Positions 1 to 8,134 of a DNA stretch of 64,000 nt are shown in pieces. Origin of the DNA: Methanohalophilus euhalobius (GTDB lineage: Archaea > Halobacteriota > Methanosarcinia > Methanosarcinales > Methanosarcinaceae); contig NZ_OBDR01000007.1 of the NCBI RefSeq assembly GCF_900215215.1, forward strand, positions 36,595-100,594, read 5' to 3'. The notes below the pieces were generated by a model, which saw only the letters and a list, made by a program, of their open reading frames with translations, did no database searches and was not told where the DNA came from. Position 1 is the stretch's first letter. Every line of letters starts with the position of its first letter. The position numbers and the translations under genes are program-made.

Positions 1-387
1 GTACTGGTAACTCTGACTATGGCCGGATGTGTACAGCAGGAATCTGACAACACCACACCACAACCTGAAACCTGTGACTATTCCGATGTTTCTGCAGCAG
101 AAGCATTCAATCTGATTGAGACAGGGGATGTTTTCATTCTGGATGTACGTACCCAGTCCGAATATGATGACGGTCACCTGGAGAATTCCTACCTGATCCC
201 TGTTTCTGAACTGGAAAACCGGTTGGATGAGGTGCCTTCGGATACTGCGATTCTTGTTTACTGTCGCAGTGGCAGGCGGAGTGTGACGGCATCGAATATT
301 CTTCTGGATGCGGGCTACTGTGATGTTTATAATATGGAAGCCGGTTTCAATGCCTGGCGCTCCGGCGGCTACCTTTACGAGGAATAA
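1..387 (+). CDS. Rhodanese-domain lipoprotein (5' end outside window)
   Basis: The reading frame is already open at base 1, so the start lies upstream. The first codons read VLVTLTMAGC, the end of a lipoprotein signal peptide with a lipobox (MAG-C), so the protein is probably lipid-anchored on the outer face of the membrane. An internal ATG at 19 sits inside that signal and is unlikely to be the true start. The rest is a single rhodanese domain with the catalytic loop CRSGRRS at the Cys expected to carry persulfide sulfur, preceded by ILDVRTQSEYDDGH, a typical CH2A-like segment. Rhodanese lipoproteins are usually linked to sulfur transfer or to redox proteins; the partner here is not visible. 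The family is secure, the substrate unknown. Confidence 0.85.
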   Translation, partial: VLVTLTMAGCVQQESDNTTPQPETCDYSDVSAAEAFNLIETGDVFILDVRTQSEYDDGHLENSYLIPVSELENRLDEVPSDTAILVYCRSGRRSVTASNILLDAGYCDVYNMEAGFNAWRSGGYLYEE

Positions 388-426
388 AACCCAATCTTTT
401 TTACTTCTTCTCTCCTTTTCACATGC

Positions 427-1263
427 ATGTTGTATGATGAGATTGATTGGGCAGATGTCTGGATCGAGCAGATGAAATTGCATAACGAGGCGGATGAACA
501 GGTTCAACAGCCGGATCGCTGGGGCACCTATGAAAATGCCAGACGCTTCTGGCAATCCTCCCGCAAAAGTGGTAAACGGCTGGAAAAGACCCTGCGGGAG
601 ATAAAGCATGACAGCGATTCCCGGATACTGGACATAGGTGCCGGTCCGGGTTCAATGGCAATTCCCCTGGCGCAAAGGGTGTCCCATGTAACTGCAGTGG
701 AGCCGGCTGAAGGGATGACAGAAGTCCTGAAGGAAAATATCAAACATTACCATCTCAACAATGTCACATGTATCCAGAAAAACTGGGAGGACGCGTCCCT
801 GGAGGAACTGGATTCTCCTTATGATGTAATTGTAGCGTCCTATTCTCTGCACGTGCCCGATATCAGGGAGGCTATTGAAAAGATCCAGCAGTTAAGCAGT
901 GGCAAGGTTTACATCTACTGGTTTGCAGGTGCGACCTCCTGGGATAAGAATTATTCACGTATCTGGCCGCAGTTACACGGCAGACAATATTATCCCTCTC
1001 CCAAATGTGATGTGCTCTACAATGTGCTCTACAGGATGGGAATCTATCCGGACATGGAAAATTTTGAATTGATACATGAGACCCGGTTTTCTTCCCTGGA
1101 TGAGGCGGTTCAGCATTACAAACCCCATTACAAGATTGCCACTAATGAGCAGGAACAGATACTGCGCTCCCATCTGGAAGAAATACTGGAAAAAAAAGGG
1201 GACGAGCTGGTTCAGGTGGGTCGCTCGTCAAGGGTAAAAATATCGTGGGATAATTCCCACTGA
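427..1263 (+). CDS. Class I SAM-dependent methyltransferase
   Basis: A 278-residue protein with a Rossmann-type methyltransferase fold. Motif I is ILDIGAGPGSMAIPLA (about residues 68-83), followed by an acidic post-I motif (VTAVEPAEG) and a VIVASYSLH strand at motif IV. No membrane segment or signal is seen. The N-terminal ~60 residues are charged and helical and may form a substrate cap. It lies 40 bp after the rhodanese gene on the same strand and converges on purH, with stops six bases apart. The substrate (small molecule, corrinoid-linked or protein) cannot be read from the sequence. Confidence 0.8.
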   Translation: MLYDEIDWADVWIEQMKLHNEADEQVQQPDRWGTYENARRFWQSSRKSGKRLEKTLREIKHDSDSRILDIGAGPGSMAIPLAQRVSHVTAVEPAEGMTEVLKENIKHYHLNNVTCIQKNWEDASLEELDSPYDVIVASYSLHVPDIREAIEKIQQLSSGKVYIYWFAGATSWDKNYSRIWPQLHGRQYYPSPKCDVLYNVLYRMGIYPDMENFELIHETRFSSLDEAVQHYKPHYKIATNEQEQILRSHLEEILEKKGDELVQVGRSSRVKISWDNSH

Positions 1264-1268
1264 TTTTT

Positions 1269-2882
1269 TCAATGCAAAAAGTGCCTCATTCCGGTAAATA
1301 CGAGGGAGACGCCCAGCCGGTTGGCGGTGTCTATAACTTCATTGTCCCGGATTGAGCCGCCCGGGGAGACAATATATTTGATATTGTTTTCGGCGGCATG
1401 GATGATGCTGTCATCGAAGGGGAAGAAGGCATCAGAAGCAAGGACACATTCTGAGAGAATATTGTTGCAGTACTCCTCAAAGTCCATTTCAGGCTGTTCC
1501 CTGTCATAGATCTCTTTCAGGTTTTCCCTTGCCTTGGTGGCACATAATTTGCGGATGGAATCCACACGATTGGGTTGGCCGGCACCCATTGCCAGCATCA
1601 TGTAGCACCCATCCTCATATTCCCATGAAAGATTGACAGCATTGGATTTGGTACATTTGCAGGCTGCAATACAGAATTCGGACAGCCCCCTTTTCTCCTC
1701 GGGATACTCGGTCTCGGTGACACATTCCCATTTCTCGTACAATCCGATATTGCGGGACTGTTTGAGCATTCCTCCTGTAATATACTTGTAGGTAAATTCC
1801 GCATCAAAGGATTCATTGAATGAAGGCAGCTCCAGCAGGCGCAAATTCTTGCTCTTGCTCTTCAAAAAGTCCAGTGCATCGTGTTTGAATTCCGGAGCGA
1901 TAATGATCTCCACGAACTTGCCCTTGAGGAATTTGGCGGATTCGAGATCCATCGCGACATTGGTGCATATGATACTTCCAAAGGCGGATATCGGATCACC
2001 GTCCCAGGCAGCCTGCAGGGCCTGCAGGAGTGTGTTTCCGGTTGCCAATCCACAGGGATTATTGTGTTTGACGATACATACTGCAGGTTTTTCGTGTCCC
2101 AATTCCTTGACCGTCTGGAGGGCGTTGTCCCCGTCCACATAATTGTTGTAAGATAGTTCCTTGCCATGCAGCTGGCGACAGTTTGCAAGGGCAGGTCCCT
2201 CTATTTCTGGCTGGGAGAAAAATAATGCTTCCTGATGCCAGTTCTCTCCATAACGCAGTTCTCTGCCACCTGTGAAATTAAGCCGCAGGGTATCTTCTCC
2301 CAGTAAGGTGCGGCTTAAGTATGTATCAATTGTACTGTCATAGTTTGCAGTATGACGGAATGCCTTGACTGCCATTCTTTCCCGGCTTTCCTGTGAGACT
2401 ACTCCGCTTGAGCGCAGTTCCTTGAGAATATGTCCGTAATCTTGCGGGTCACTCAGCACTGTAACAGATTTGTAGTTCTTGGCAGCCGACCTGAGCATGG
2501 AGGGCCCGCCGATATCAATGTTCTCGATGGCCTCTTCCAGATTAACCCCTTTTCTGGATATGGTTATCTCGAAGGGATAGAGATTTACGGCCACCATGTC
2601 GATAAGTTCAATAGAAAGGTCTTCAGCGTCGCTGACGTGTTCCGGATTTTCCCGCAGGCAAAGCAGGCCACCGTGAATCTTTGGGTGGAGTGTCTTTACC
2701 CTGCCTCCCATCATCTCAGGAAATCCGGTGATCTCTGATACGTCAATTGTTTCTATTCCTGCATCCCGGAGCATACGTGCCGTGCCTCCGGTTGAAATGA
2801 TCTCTATATCAAGTTGTTTGAGCCCGCGTGCAAAATCCACTATTCCCGTTTTGTCGGAAACGCTCAGCAATGCCCTTTTCAC
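1269..2882 (-). CDS. purH: Bifunctional AICAR formyltransferase / IMP cyclohydrolase
   Basis: Catalyses the last two steps of purine synthesis, formylation of AICAR and cyclisation to IMP. The N-terminal MGS-like IMP cyclohydrolase domain (about residues 1-190) has RALLSVSDKTGI, ISTGGTARML and GRVKTLHPKIHGG. The C-terminal AICARFT domain has LRYGENWHQEA and the KHNNPCG motif with its catalytic Lys-His. About 537 residues, the normal length for the fused enzyme. The frame also opens at a TTG at 2885, but the GTG at 2882 gives the standard MKRALLSVSDKTG start and is spaced better from GGTGAT upstream, so it is preferred. Many archaea use separate PurO/PurP enzymes; a bacterial-type PurH fits Methanosarcinaceae. 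Confidence 0.93.
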   Translation of the reverse strand: MKRALLSVSDKTGIVDFARGLKQLDIEIISTGGTARMLRDAGIETIDVSEITGFPEMMGGRVKTLHPKIHGGLLCLRENPEHVSDAEDLSIELIDMVAVNLYPFEITISRKGVNLEEAIENIDIGGPSMLRSAAKNYKSVTVLSDPQDYGHILKELRSSGVVSQESRERMAVKAFRHTANYDSTIDTYLSRTLLGEDTLRLNFTGGRELRYGENWHQEALFFSQPEIEGPALANCRQLHGKELSYNNYVDGDNALQTVKELGHEKPAVCIVKHNNPCGLATGNTLLQALQAAWDGDPISAFGSIICTNVAMDLESAKFLKGKFVEIIIAPEFKHDALDFLKSKSKNLRLLELPSFNESFDAEFTYKYITGGMLKQSRNIGLYEKWECVTETEYPEEKRGLSEFCIAACKCTKSNAVNLSWEYEDGCYMMLAMGAGQPNRVDSIRKLCATKARENLKEIYDREQPEMDFEEYCNNILSECVLASDAFFPFDDSIIHAAENNIKYIVSPGGSIRDNEVIDTANRLGVSLVFTGMRHFLH

Positions 2883-2961
2883 CAAAAAATCACCAAGTCA
2901 GGTTGTAATATATTACTAATAAAGGTTCTGGTCTCTTCGGGGTGTAGTAAATATTTGACCA

Positions 2962-3618
2962 TTAATCCAGCAATATCAACGTATACTGGGAGGGGATTGT
3001 ATCGTTCATGGGGAATTTCTGGAAAGGTATGCTCAGTTTATCCAGTGTTTTGTCAAGCCTAACACCAAGCCCCATCAGGCAGGGTCTGCGAATGGTCGGA
3101 TGATGGCATTCTCCCTGGGAACTTGCACAGTTGACATCGGTATAATCGCTGTTGGCACACCATGTGCACATGCCCGGAAAAGTGGCAAGAGCAGTATTAT
3201 ATCCCAGTTTCCAGGCGAGCTTCTCAAGTTCTATACTTCCCGGCTGGATTCTTTCCTTGCGTTCCTCCATTACAGTCTTTAATGTTTCCTGATGTTGCTG
3301 TCTGGTTTCTTCATCCTCAGGGGAAGTGACAATGTATTTAATGAAATTCTCACTTATTTCCCTGGAAAACCGATTGTCTGATTTCCAGTCGACAAGCAGG
3401 GTCCATTTGTACTCCATCAGCATTTGCCTGAATTCATCCACTGTCGGTATAAAAGGAGGGCATACCTGACTGCCGTAACCATTGCATCCAAATATACACT
3501 TCAGAATTGTCCGGTTCTCAACAATTATATTTTCTGCAGGTATCAGTCTGACACTTTTTGCCCCAAGTTCTGTGGCCTTTTCTTCCAGAATTCTGTAATT
3601 CTTTTCAGGGATAGTCAT
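2962..3618 (-). CDS. DUF2284 predicted metal-binding protein
   Basis: A 218-residue protein rich in cysteine. The N-terminal half has CIFGCNGYGSQVCPPF, the signature of DUF2284 proteins, and the C-terminal half has FPGMCTWCANSDYTDVNC and CHHPTIRRPC, giving several Cys/His clusters able to bind metal or an iron-sulfur cluster. No signal peptide or membrane helix. Monocistronic, divergent from the membrane protein at 3758. The biochemical role of the family is not established. Confidence 0.75.
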   Translation of the reverse strand: MTIPEKNYRILEEKATELGAKSVRLIPAENIIVENRTILKCIFGCNGYGSQVCPPFIPTVDEFRQMLMEYKWTLLVDWKSDNRFSREISENFIKYIVTSPEDEETRQQHQETLKTVMEERKERIQPGSIELEKLAWKLGYNTALATFPGMCTWCANSDYTDVNCASSQGECHHPTIRRPCLMGLGVRLDKTLDKLSIPFQKFPMNDTIPSQYTLILLD

Positions 3619-3757
3619 ATGTAAGCCTACCTTTTCAGGTCTATATCCGGTTTTTGCTGTATTTTTGGGTACTAATTAACCCAATGCTACAAAATTAGTG
3701 ATTAATTCTACTAACTATTGTTCTCCAAAAACTTATAATCTCTGGGCTGGTAATCCT

Positions 3758-4210
3758 ATGTATAAAATAGATTCAGTTTGGTACTTAGTGGGGGGTGTCA
3801 TCATACTTGGATTAACAATGTCTGAACTTCGTGTATTTTCATTGATCTTGCAAATAGTAGCCTTATTGCTGATTATTATAGGTTTTATTGCTTTGAAAAA
3901 GAGCACATCCATGAAGGAAGGAATATCAAAACATGGAAAGATAATCAATGTTGGCTATTCTCTGGCAATACTATCTGTGTTGTATATGGCCTATTCTGCT
4001 TATCTTTCTATAATTGGCACAGGTTCAATTCCACCATTAGTTCTAGTCCATGGTTCGTTGGGTATCATAACGTTGGCATTAGGAGCTTTATTTGTCACCA
4101 ATAGGTGGAGCTGGAAGAGTAAAAGATATATGAGAATTGAATTGGTTCTCTGGTTGGCGGTATTTTTGGGTGGAACTTATCTGTATCTTGTAATAAGTGG
4201 TGCCATCTGA
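3758..4210 (+). CDS. Four-helix integral membrane protein (DUF420-like?)
   Basis: Hydrophobic protein of about 150 residues with four predicted membrane helices. A longer frame opens at 3698, but its first 20 residues (MINSTNYCSPK...) are polar and overlie a TATA-like ACTTATAAT at 3731-3739. A transcript starting ~25 bp downstream would begin almost at the ATG at 3758, so a leaderless start there is preferred. A conserved-looking VHGSLGIITLALGALFVTNRW segment (truncated here in meaning, not in the gene) holds a His inside a helix, as in DUF420/CtaG-like proteins. I do not recognise a specific function. Confidence 0.55.
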   Translation: MYKIDSVWYLVGGVIILGLTMSELRVFSLILQIVALLLIIIGFIALKKSTSMKEGISKHGKIINVGYSLAILSVLYMAYSAYLSIIGTGSIPPLVLVHGSLGIITLALGALFVTNRWSWKSKRYMRIELVLWLAVFLGGTYLYLVISGAI

Positions 4211-4245
4211 ATCTTCATCATAAAATCAGGCTCTTATTCAGAAAA

Positions 4246-4402
4246 TTTCACCACAGGACACACCTCTATGCATTTGCCGCAGTGGGTGCACTTATCCCGA
4301 TATGGGTAATTTTGTTTTTATCCTGTATTGCATTGTGAGAACATTTGCCGATATACACTCTACAACCCATACAGCCCAGAGCCCGGTGTATTGAGTTTTC
4401 CT
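4246..4402 (-). pseudogene. Decayed copy of the ferredoxin 3' end of the gene at 9979-11880
   Basis: These ~157 bases align, with many but scattered mismatches, to 9996-10151, which encodes the double [4Fe-4S] C-terminus of the PAPS-reductase-like protein. Shared blocks include ATTTGCCGCAGTGGGTGCAC, ATTTTGTTTTT and CAGCCC. The copy has lost one base before TTTTTATCC compared with TTTTTAATCC, so the frame is broken. Only the last ~50 codons are represented; upstream coding homology stops after the TTGAGTTTTCC block. Both copies lie in the same orientation and bracket the operon at 4571-9963. The whole stretch 4211-4570 holds only this relic and the promoter described next. Confidence 0.8.
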
Positions 4403-4489
4403 GTTATTTTTTCAGAATAACCAGTTTGGTTATGCGTGATTCTGTCAGAAATTTCTATGGAATTAGCAGTAACTTCGCTGAATTAAGAA

Positions 4490-4522
4490 AACTTTATGTA
4501 TCGTTATGTTCATCCGAACATA
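4490..4522 (+). promoter_or_regulatory. Promoter with candidate repressor palindrome for the importer operon
   Basis: A TATA-like element ACTTTATGTA (4491-4500) is followed immediately by a perfect inverted repeat TATGTTC-ATCC-GAACATA (4505-4522), where a repressor would block transcription initiation. The first gene starts about 50 bases downstream. The position and symmetry suggest metal- or cofactor-responsive control, but no regulator gene is adjacent. Seen directly: TATA and palindrome. Inferred: operator function. Confidence 0.5.
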
Positions 4523-4570
4523 TCGTCGCATGTTATGGAAATAAAACAATTTCATCATAGGGGAACTCTC

Positions 4571-5653
4571 ATGCATAAAAAATTCAGGTATATTCTATTG
4601 ATATTTGTGATCTTGTTTGCTGTATGCACAAGCGCATGTGTTGATCAAGAGGAAGTTTCTGCACAGAGCACAAGATCGATAACTGATATGGCAGGAAGGA
4701 CCGTTGAAATCCCGGCTGACGTTGACAAGGCAGTTGCCACTTCTCCTCCTGCAACAATGCTTATCTACATGCTGGCTCCGCAAAAATTAGCAGGCTGGAA
4801 TTTTATGCCTCAGGGGTCGCAAACATATCTGAAACCTGAGTATCAGGCCCTTCCTGTGATTGGCGGTTGGTTTGGTAAGCAGGATGGAAATTATGAAACC
4901 ATAATATCCATGGGTCCCGATATCATCTTTGAAGGCTACAACAGTGGAGGGGATGTTAATTCTACCATCAATGAAAGACAGAAAAAATTCGGTACTATTC
5001 CTGTTGTGGGTATTGAATCGACAATTGATGCTATGGCATATGCAAAGTCAATCAAATTCATGGGGTATGTTCTCGGAGAAGAAGAGAGAGCAGGTCAATT
5101 GATCTCTTTTTACAAAAGAACACTTAACAATGTCACTGTAAAGGTCTCACAAATACCTGAAGATGAAAGGAAGAGTGTCTATTATGCAGAAGGTACCAAT
5201 GGTCTGCTTACGGATCCGCAAGGTTCTCCGCACAGTCAGTTGATAGAGATATGTGGTGGTATCAATGTAGCAGAATGTCCCATTGAACAGGGTTATGGAA
5301 GATCAGAGGTATCCATCGAACAGGTATTACAATGGGATCCAGAGGTTATCATCACAGGTGACCCTAATTTTTACAAAAATGTATATGAAGACCCTCTCTG
5401 GCAGGACATCACTGCGGTAAAAAACGATGAGGTATATCTTTACCCTGATGCTCCTTTTTGCTGGTTTGACAGGCCTCCGGGTATTAACAGGATAATCGGC
5501 ATTCCCTGGACAGCTAAAGTGCTCTACCCTCAAGAGTTCAGCGATCTTGATCTCAGGGGCCATGTAAAGGAATTCTATTCAGAGTTCTATCATTATGAAC
5601 TGTCGGAAGATGAGATCGATGGGTTATTGAACCCGGCTGCAGCAGGAAATTAA
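4571..5653 (+). CDS. Lipoprotein substrate-binding protein of an iron/siderophore/corrinoid-class ABC importer
   Basis: About 360 residues from the ATG at 4571. The frame runs back to 4496, but only this start gives a proper lipoprotein signal (MHKKFRYILLIFVILFAVC...TSAC, lipobox Cys). The mature part is a class III periplasmic-binding fold: N-lobe with RSITDMAGRTVEIPADV and PDIIFEG, then a connecting helix and C-lobe with the usual VSIEQVLQWDPEVII and IIGIPWTAKVLYP. It resembles the HemV/FecB/BtuF group that captures chelated metals or tetrapyrroles outside the cell. First gene of the 4.5-10 kb operon, followed 39 bp later by a methyltransferase. The ligand cannot be assigned from sequence alone. 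Confidence 0.82.
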   Translation: MHKKFRYILLIFVILFAVCTSACVDQEEVSAQSTRSITDMAGRTVEIPADVDKAVATSPPATMLIYMLAPQKLAGWNFMPQGSQTYLKPEYQALPVIGGWFGKQDGNYETIISMGPDIIFEGYNSGGDVNSTINERQKKFGTIPVVGIESTIDAMAYAKSIKFMGYVLGEEERAGQLISFYKRTLNNVTVKVSQIPEDERKSVYYAEGTNGLLTDPQGSPHSQLIEICGGINVAECPIEQGYGRSEVSIEQVLQWDPEVIITGDPNFYKNVYEDPLWQDITAVKNDEVYLYPDAPFCWFDRPPGINRIIGIPWTAKVLYPQEFSDLDLRGHVKEFYSEFYHYELSEDEIDGLLNPAAAGN

Positions 5654-5692
5654 AATTTTGCCGATAGTCTCAGACGAAGAAGGTGCAATTTA

Positions 5693-6346
5693 ATGACAGA
5701 TGAAGTAACTGGTCAAGTTGGGTTTCATGATGAATATGCCGAAAATTTCGAAGATATTGCTGCCAATATCTTTGCTCCTATATATCCTGTTATTTCACAG
5801 CAGATAACCAACAGATGCCAGATCATGAGCGGGACTTTCATAGATGTGGGCAGCGGACCTGCATCACTTGCGATAGCCCTTAGTAAGCTTGTCGATGGCA
5901 AGGTCTATGCAATGGATTTTTCTGAAAAAATGCTTGCTATAGCAAAGAAAAAGATTGAATCGTGTGATTTGAACGAAAACGTGATCCCTATTTTCGGTGA
6001 CATTCATGATATGCCTTTTGACGATTGTTTTGCTGAGCTGGTCGTAAGCCGCGGTTCTCTATTCTTCTGGCAGAATGTGTCCCTAGCTTTCAGGGAAATA
6101 TATCGTGTACTAAAACCCGGTGGTATGGCCTATATTGGAGGCGGTTTCGGCACAGCGCAACTTAAGTCAAAGATCACACAGGCCATGGAAAAAAGGGACC
6201 CTGCATGGTCACAGTGTGTCGAAAAAAGATTGAACAAGACCAATCTGGATTCTTTTAAAAAAGCACTGCATGTTGCTGAAATTGACCATTACAGGATCAT
6301 AGATGATGAATCCGGTTTCTGGATATGTTTCAATAAGGTGGACTGA
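5693..6346 (+). CDS. Class I SAM-dependent methyltransferase in the importer operon
   Basis: 217 residues, UbiE-like fold. Motif I is FIDVGSGPASLAIALS, followed by VYAMDFSEKMLAIAKKK (post-I acidic turn MD), IFGDIHDMPF (motif II) and FREIYRVLKPGGMAYIGGGFG (motif VI region). No signal peptide, so cytoplasmic. It sits between the binding-protein gene and the radical SAM gene, only 3 bp before the latter, so co-translation is likely. A methyltransferase is not a usual part of such importers. By context it may modify the imported ligand or a product of the radical SAM enzyme, but that is inference. Confidence 0.8.
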   Translation: MTDEVTGQVGFHDEYAENFEDIAANIFAPIYPVISQQITNRCQIMSGTFIDVGSGPASLAIALSKLVDGKVYAMDFSEKMLAIAKKKIESCDLNENVIPIFGDIHDMPFDDCFAELVVSRGSLFFWQNVSLAFREIYRVLKPGGMAYIGGGFGTAQLKSKITQAMEKRDPAWSQCVEKRLNKTNLDSFKKALHVAEIDHYRIIDDESGFWICFNKVD

Positions 6347-6349
6347 CCT

Positions 6350-8095
6350 ATGAAGTGCAACATATGTGAAATTGGCTGCGATCTTGCAGAGGGAAAGAGT
6401 GGTCAATGTCGTATGTATATCAACAAAAATGGTCAGATCATCGAGAGATTTCCAAACAACTACTTCACAATGTTTCCGGTTTCCATTGAGACAGTCCCCC
6501 TCCTCCATTTCTATCCGCGGGGTAAGTTTCTGCAGGTTTGTACCGTTGGCTGCAATTTCAAATGTGAAGGCTGCATCTCGGAGATCCTGGCATCCCGTCT
6601 TCTTTCCACTAATAAAAAAAGTGGAATTAGCAATGAGAACGTTATCAATAAAGCCCTTGATGAAGACTGCATAGGAATTGTTTTTTGTCTCAATGATCCG
6701 GCTGTCTCCTATTTTACATTCCGGGACCTTGCTAAAAAGGCCAGGCAGAACAATCTTTTAATCGGTTGCTCCACTAACGGATATTATACCGAAAACGCAT
6801 TGAAAGAACTAATCCCTTTGATAGATTTCGTAAATATCGGTATAAAGGGTTATTCAGATGAAAGGTATATTTCGTGCGGTGCCAGAGGTTCTGAGCCTGT
6901 TTTCAGGAATCTGAAATTACTCAAAGAAAGTGATGTTCATGTTGAGGTTTCTACCATTTACATCAAGGGTTCAGAGGATGAAGTCATAAATACTGCAAAA
7001 TTTGTTTCCTCCCTTTCAAGGGATATACCGTTTCAGGTTATGAGGTTTGTACCTTTTGGAGATGCAGCCCCTCAGATCGAACCAACGATAAGGGAAAGTG
7101 AAGGTCTGTGTGACAAATTAAGCCAGCACTTAAATTATGTGTATCTTTTCAATTCTCCGGGTACCGATCATTTGAACACGGTATGTCCAGAATGCAGTAA
7201 AATCATTTTCCAGAGGGAGTTCTTTGGTCCCATGGGCTCACGTACTTTATCCTACCTGCCTCAAGGAGGGTGTAAATGTTCTACTGCGGGTTTATTCAGA
7301 GGAGAAGTAAGTGAAGTTTCTCATCATGAACCGGGATTTATGGGAGGATACAGGATCACCCGGGCGCTGGAGATGATCCATGCTATTCTTGTCTGCCTTG
7401 GGATAAAAGATGATCATGAACTTGCAGAAATATGGGCCAATGTCATGGAAACAGGATATTTGGAGCAGCTTCATACCAGTTCTCAGGACCTTGACTCCTA
7501 TTTTGATGTAATTGAGCATTTTGCCGCCCTTGCAGACAAGAATAAGGAAGGAATGGAACTTGTGGCTTATATGAGGGAGAAACTGGATTTCATACGGTCT
7601 GTGACAAATGACATTGAAAGGCCACGGGTTTATTATTGTATGGGATATCCCCTTTTTGCACTCAATGGGGAGCGAATTGAGAATAATCTTGTTGAAGCTG
7701 CAGGCGGGGAAAGTGTAAACAAGCTGATCGACAGGGAGGGAAAACCCGGGGTTGGTATTTCTCATAATGAATTTGTCGGGATGAACCCTGAGTTCATATT
7801 CATATCAGGCTTCCTTTCAACCCCGGTTTCCGATTCATACGCCTATTGTAAAAAACATGGCCTATCTGCAGATGCCCTAAAAAACAGGAGGATATACGGT
7901 CTTCGTCCATTATGGGATTTCGGAAGTCCTAGATGGATATTGGGGCTGATGTACATAGCAAATAAGTTACATCCTGATATTTTTAATTTTGATATTGATA
8001 AAGAGGCAAATCAGTTCTATAAAAGGTTCTATGGTGTGTCCTTTGATTCTTCAAGGCACAACAGGTCTTTTTACAGTGTTTCATCCAGGCAATGA
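6350..8095 (+). CDS. Radical SAM protein fused to a C-terminal binding-protein lobe
   Basis: 581 residues. The N-terminus has a Cys-rich lead (CNICEIGCDLAEGKSGQC, residues 3-20) as in pyruvate-formate-lyase-activase-like and AmmeMemoRadiSam proteins, then the radical SAM cluster motif C68-x3-C72-x2-C75 (CNFKCEGC). The TIM-barrel core runs to about residue 300, with more Cys pairs (CPEC; CKC) near 280-310. A helical linker follows. From about 405 to 562 the sequence matches the connecting helix and C-lobe of a class III substrate-binding protein: VAYMREKLDFI, RPRVYY, AAGGESVN, FVGMNPEFIFISG, PRWILGLMYIANKLHPDIF, FYKRFYG. There is no signal peptide, so this lobe is intracellular. Third gene of the operon, upstream of permease and ATPase. 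Reaction unknown; the fusion is directly visible. Confidence 0.8.
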   Translation: MKCNICEIGCDLAEGKSGQCRMYINKNGQIIERFPNNYFTMFPVSIETVPLLHFYPRGKFLQVCTVGCNFKCEGCISEILASRLLSTNKKSGISNENVINKALDEDCIGIVFCLNDPAVSYFTFRDLAKKARQNNLLIGCSTNGYYTENALKELIPLIDFVNIGIKGYSDERYISCGARGSEPVFRNLKLLKESDVHVEVSTIYIKGSEDEVINTAKFVSSLSRDIPFQVMRFVPFGDAAPQIEPTIRESEGLCDKLSQHLNYVYLFNSPGTDHLNTVCPECSKIIFQREFFGPMGSRTLSYLPQGGCKCSTAGLFRGEVSEVSHHEPGFMGGYRITRALEMIHAILVCLGIKDDHELAEIWANVMETGYLEQLHTSSQDLDSYFDVIEHFAALADKNKEGMELVAYMREKLDFIRSVTNDIERPRVYYCMGYPLFALNGERIENNLVEAAGGESVNKLIDREGKPGVGISHNEFVGMNPEFIFISGFLSTPVSDSYAYCKKHGLSADALKNRRIYGLRPLWDFGSPRWILGLMYIANKLHPDIFNFDIDKEANQFYKRFYGVSFDSSRHNRSFYSVSSRQ

Positions 8096-8134
8096 CCCCA
8101 CTTTATCGAACCGATTTTAGGAAATGAGATATAA

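Noticed and set aside
3698..3757. Upstream extension of the small membrane protein
   Set aside because: The extra codons are polar and cover a TATA-like element; the ATG at 3758 fits a leaderless start better.
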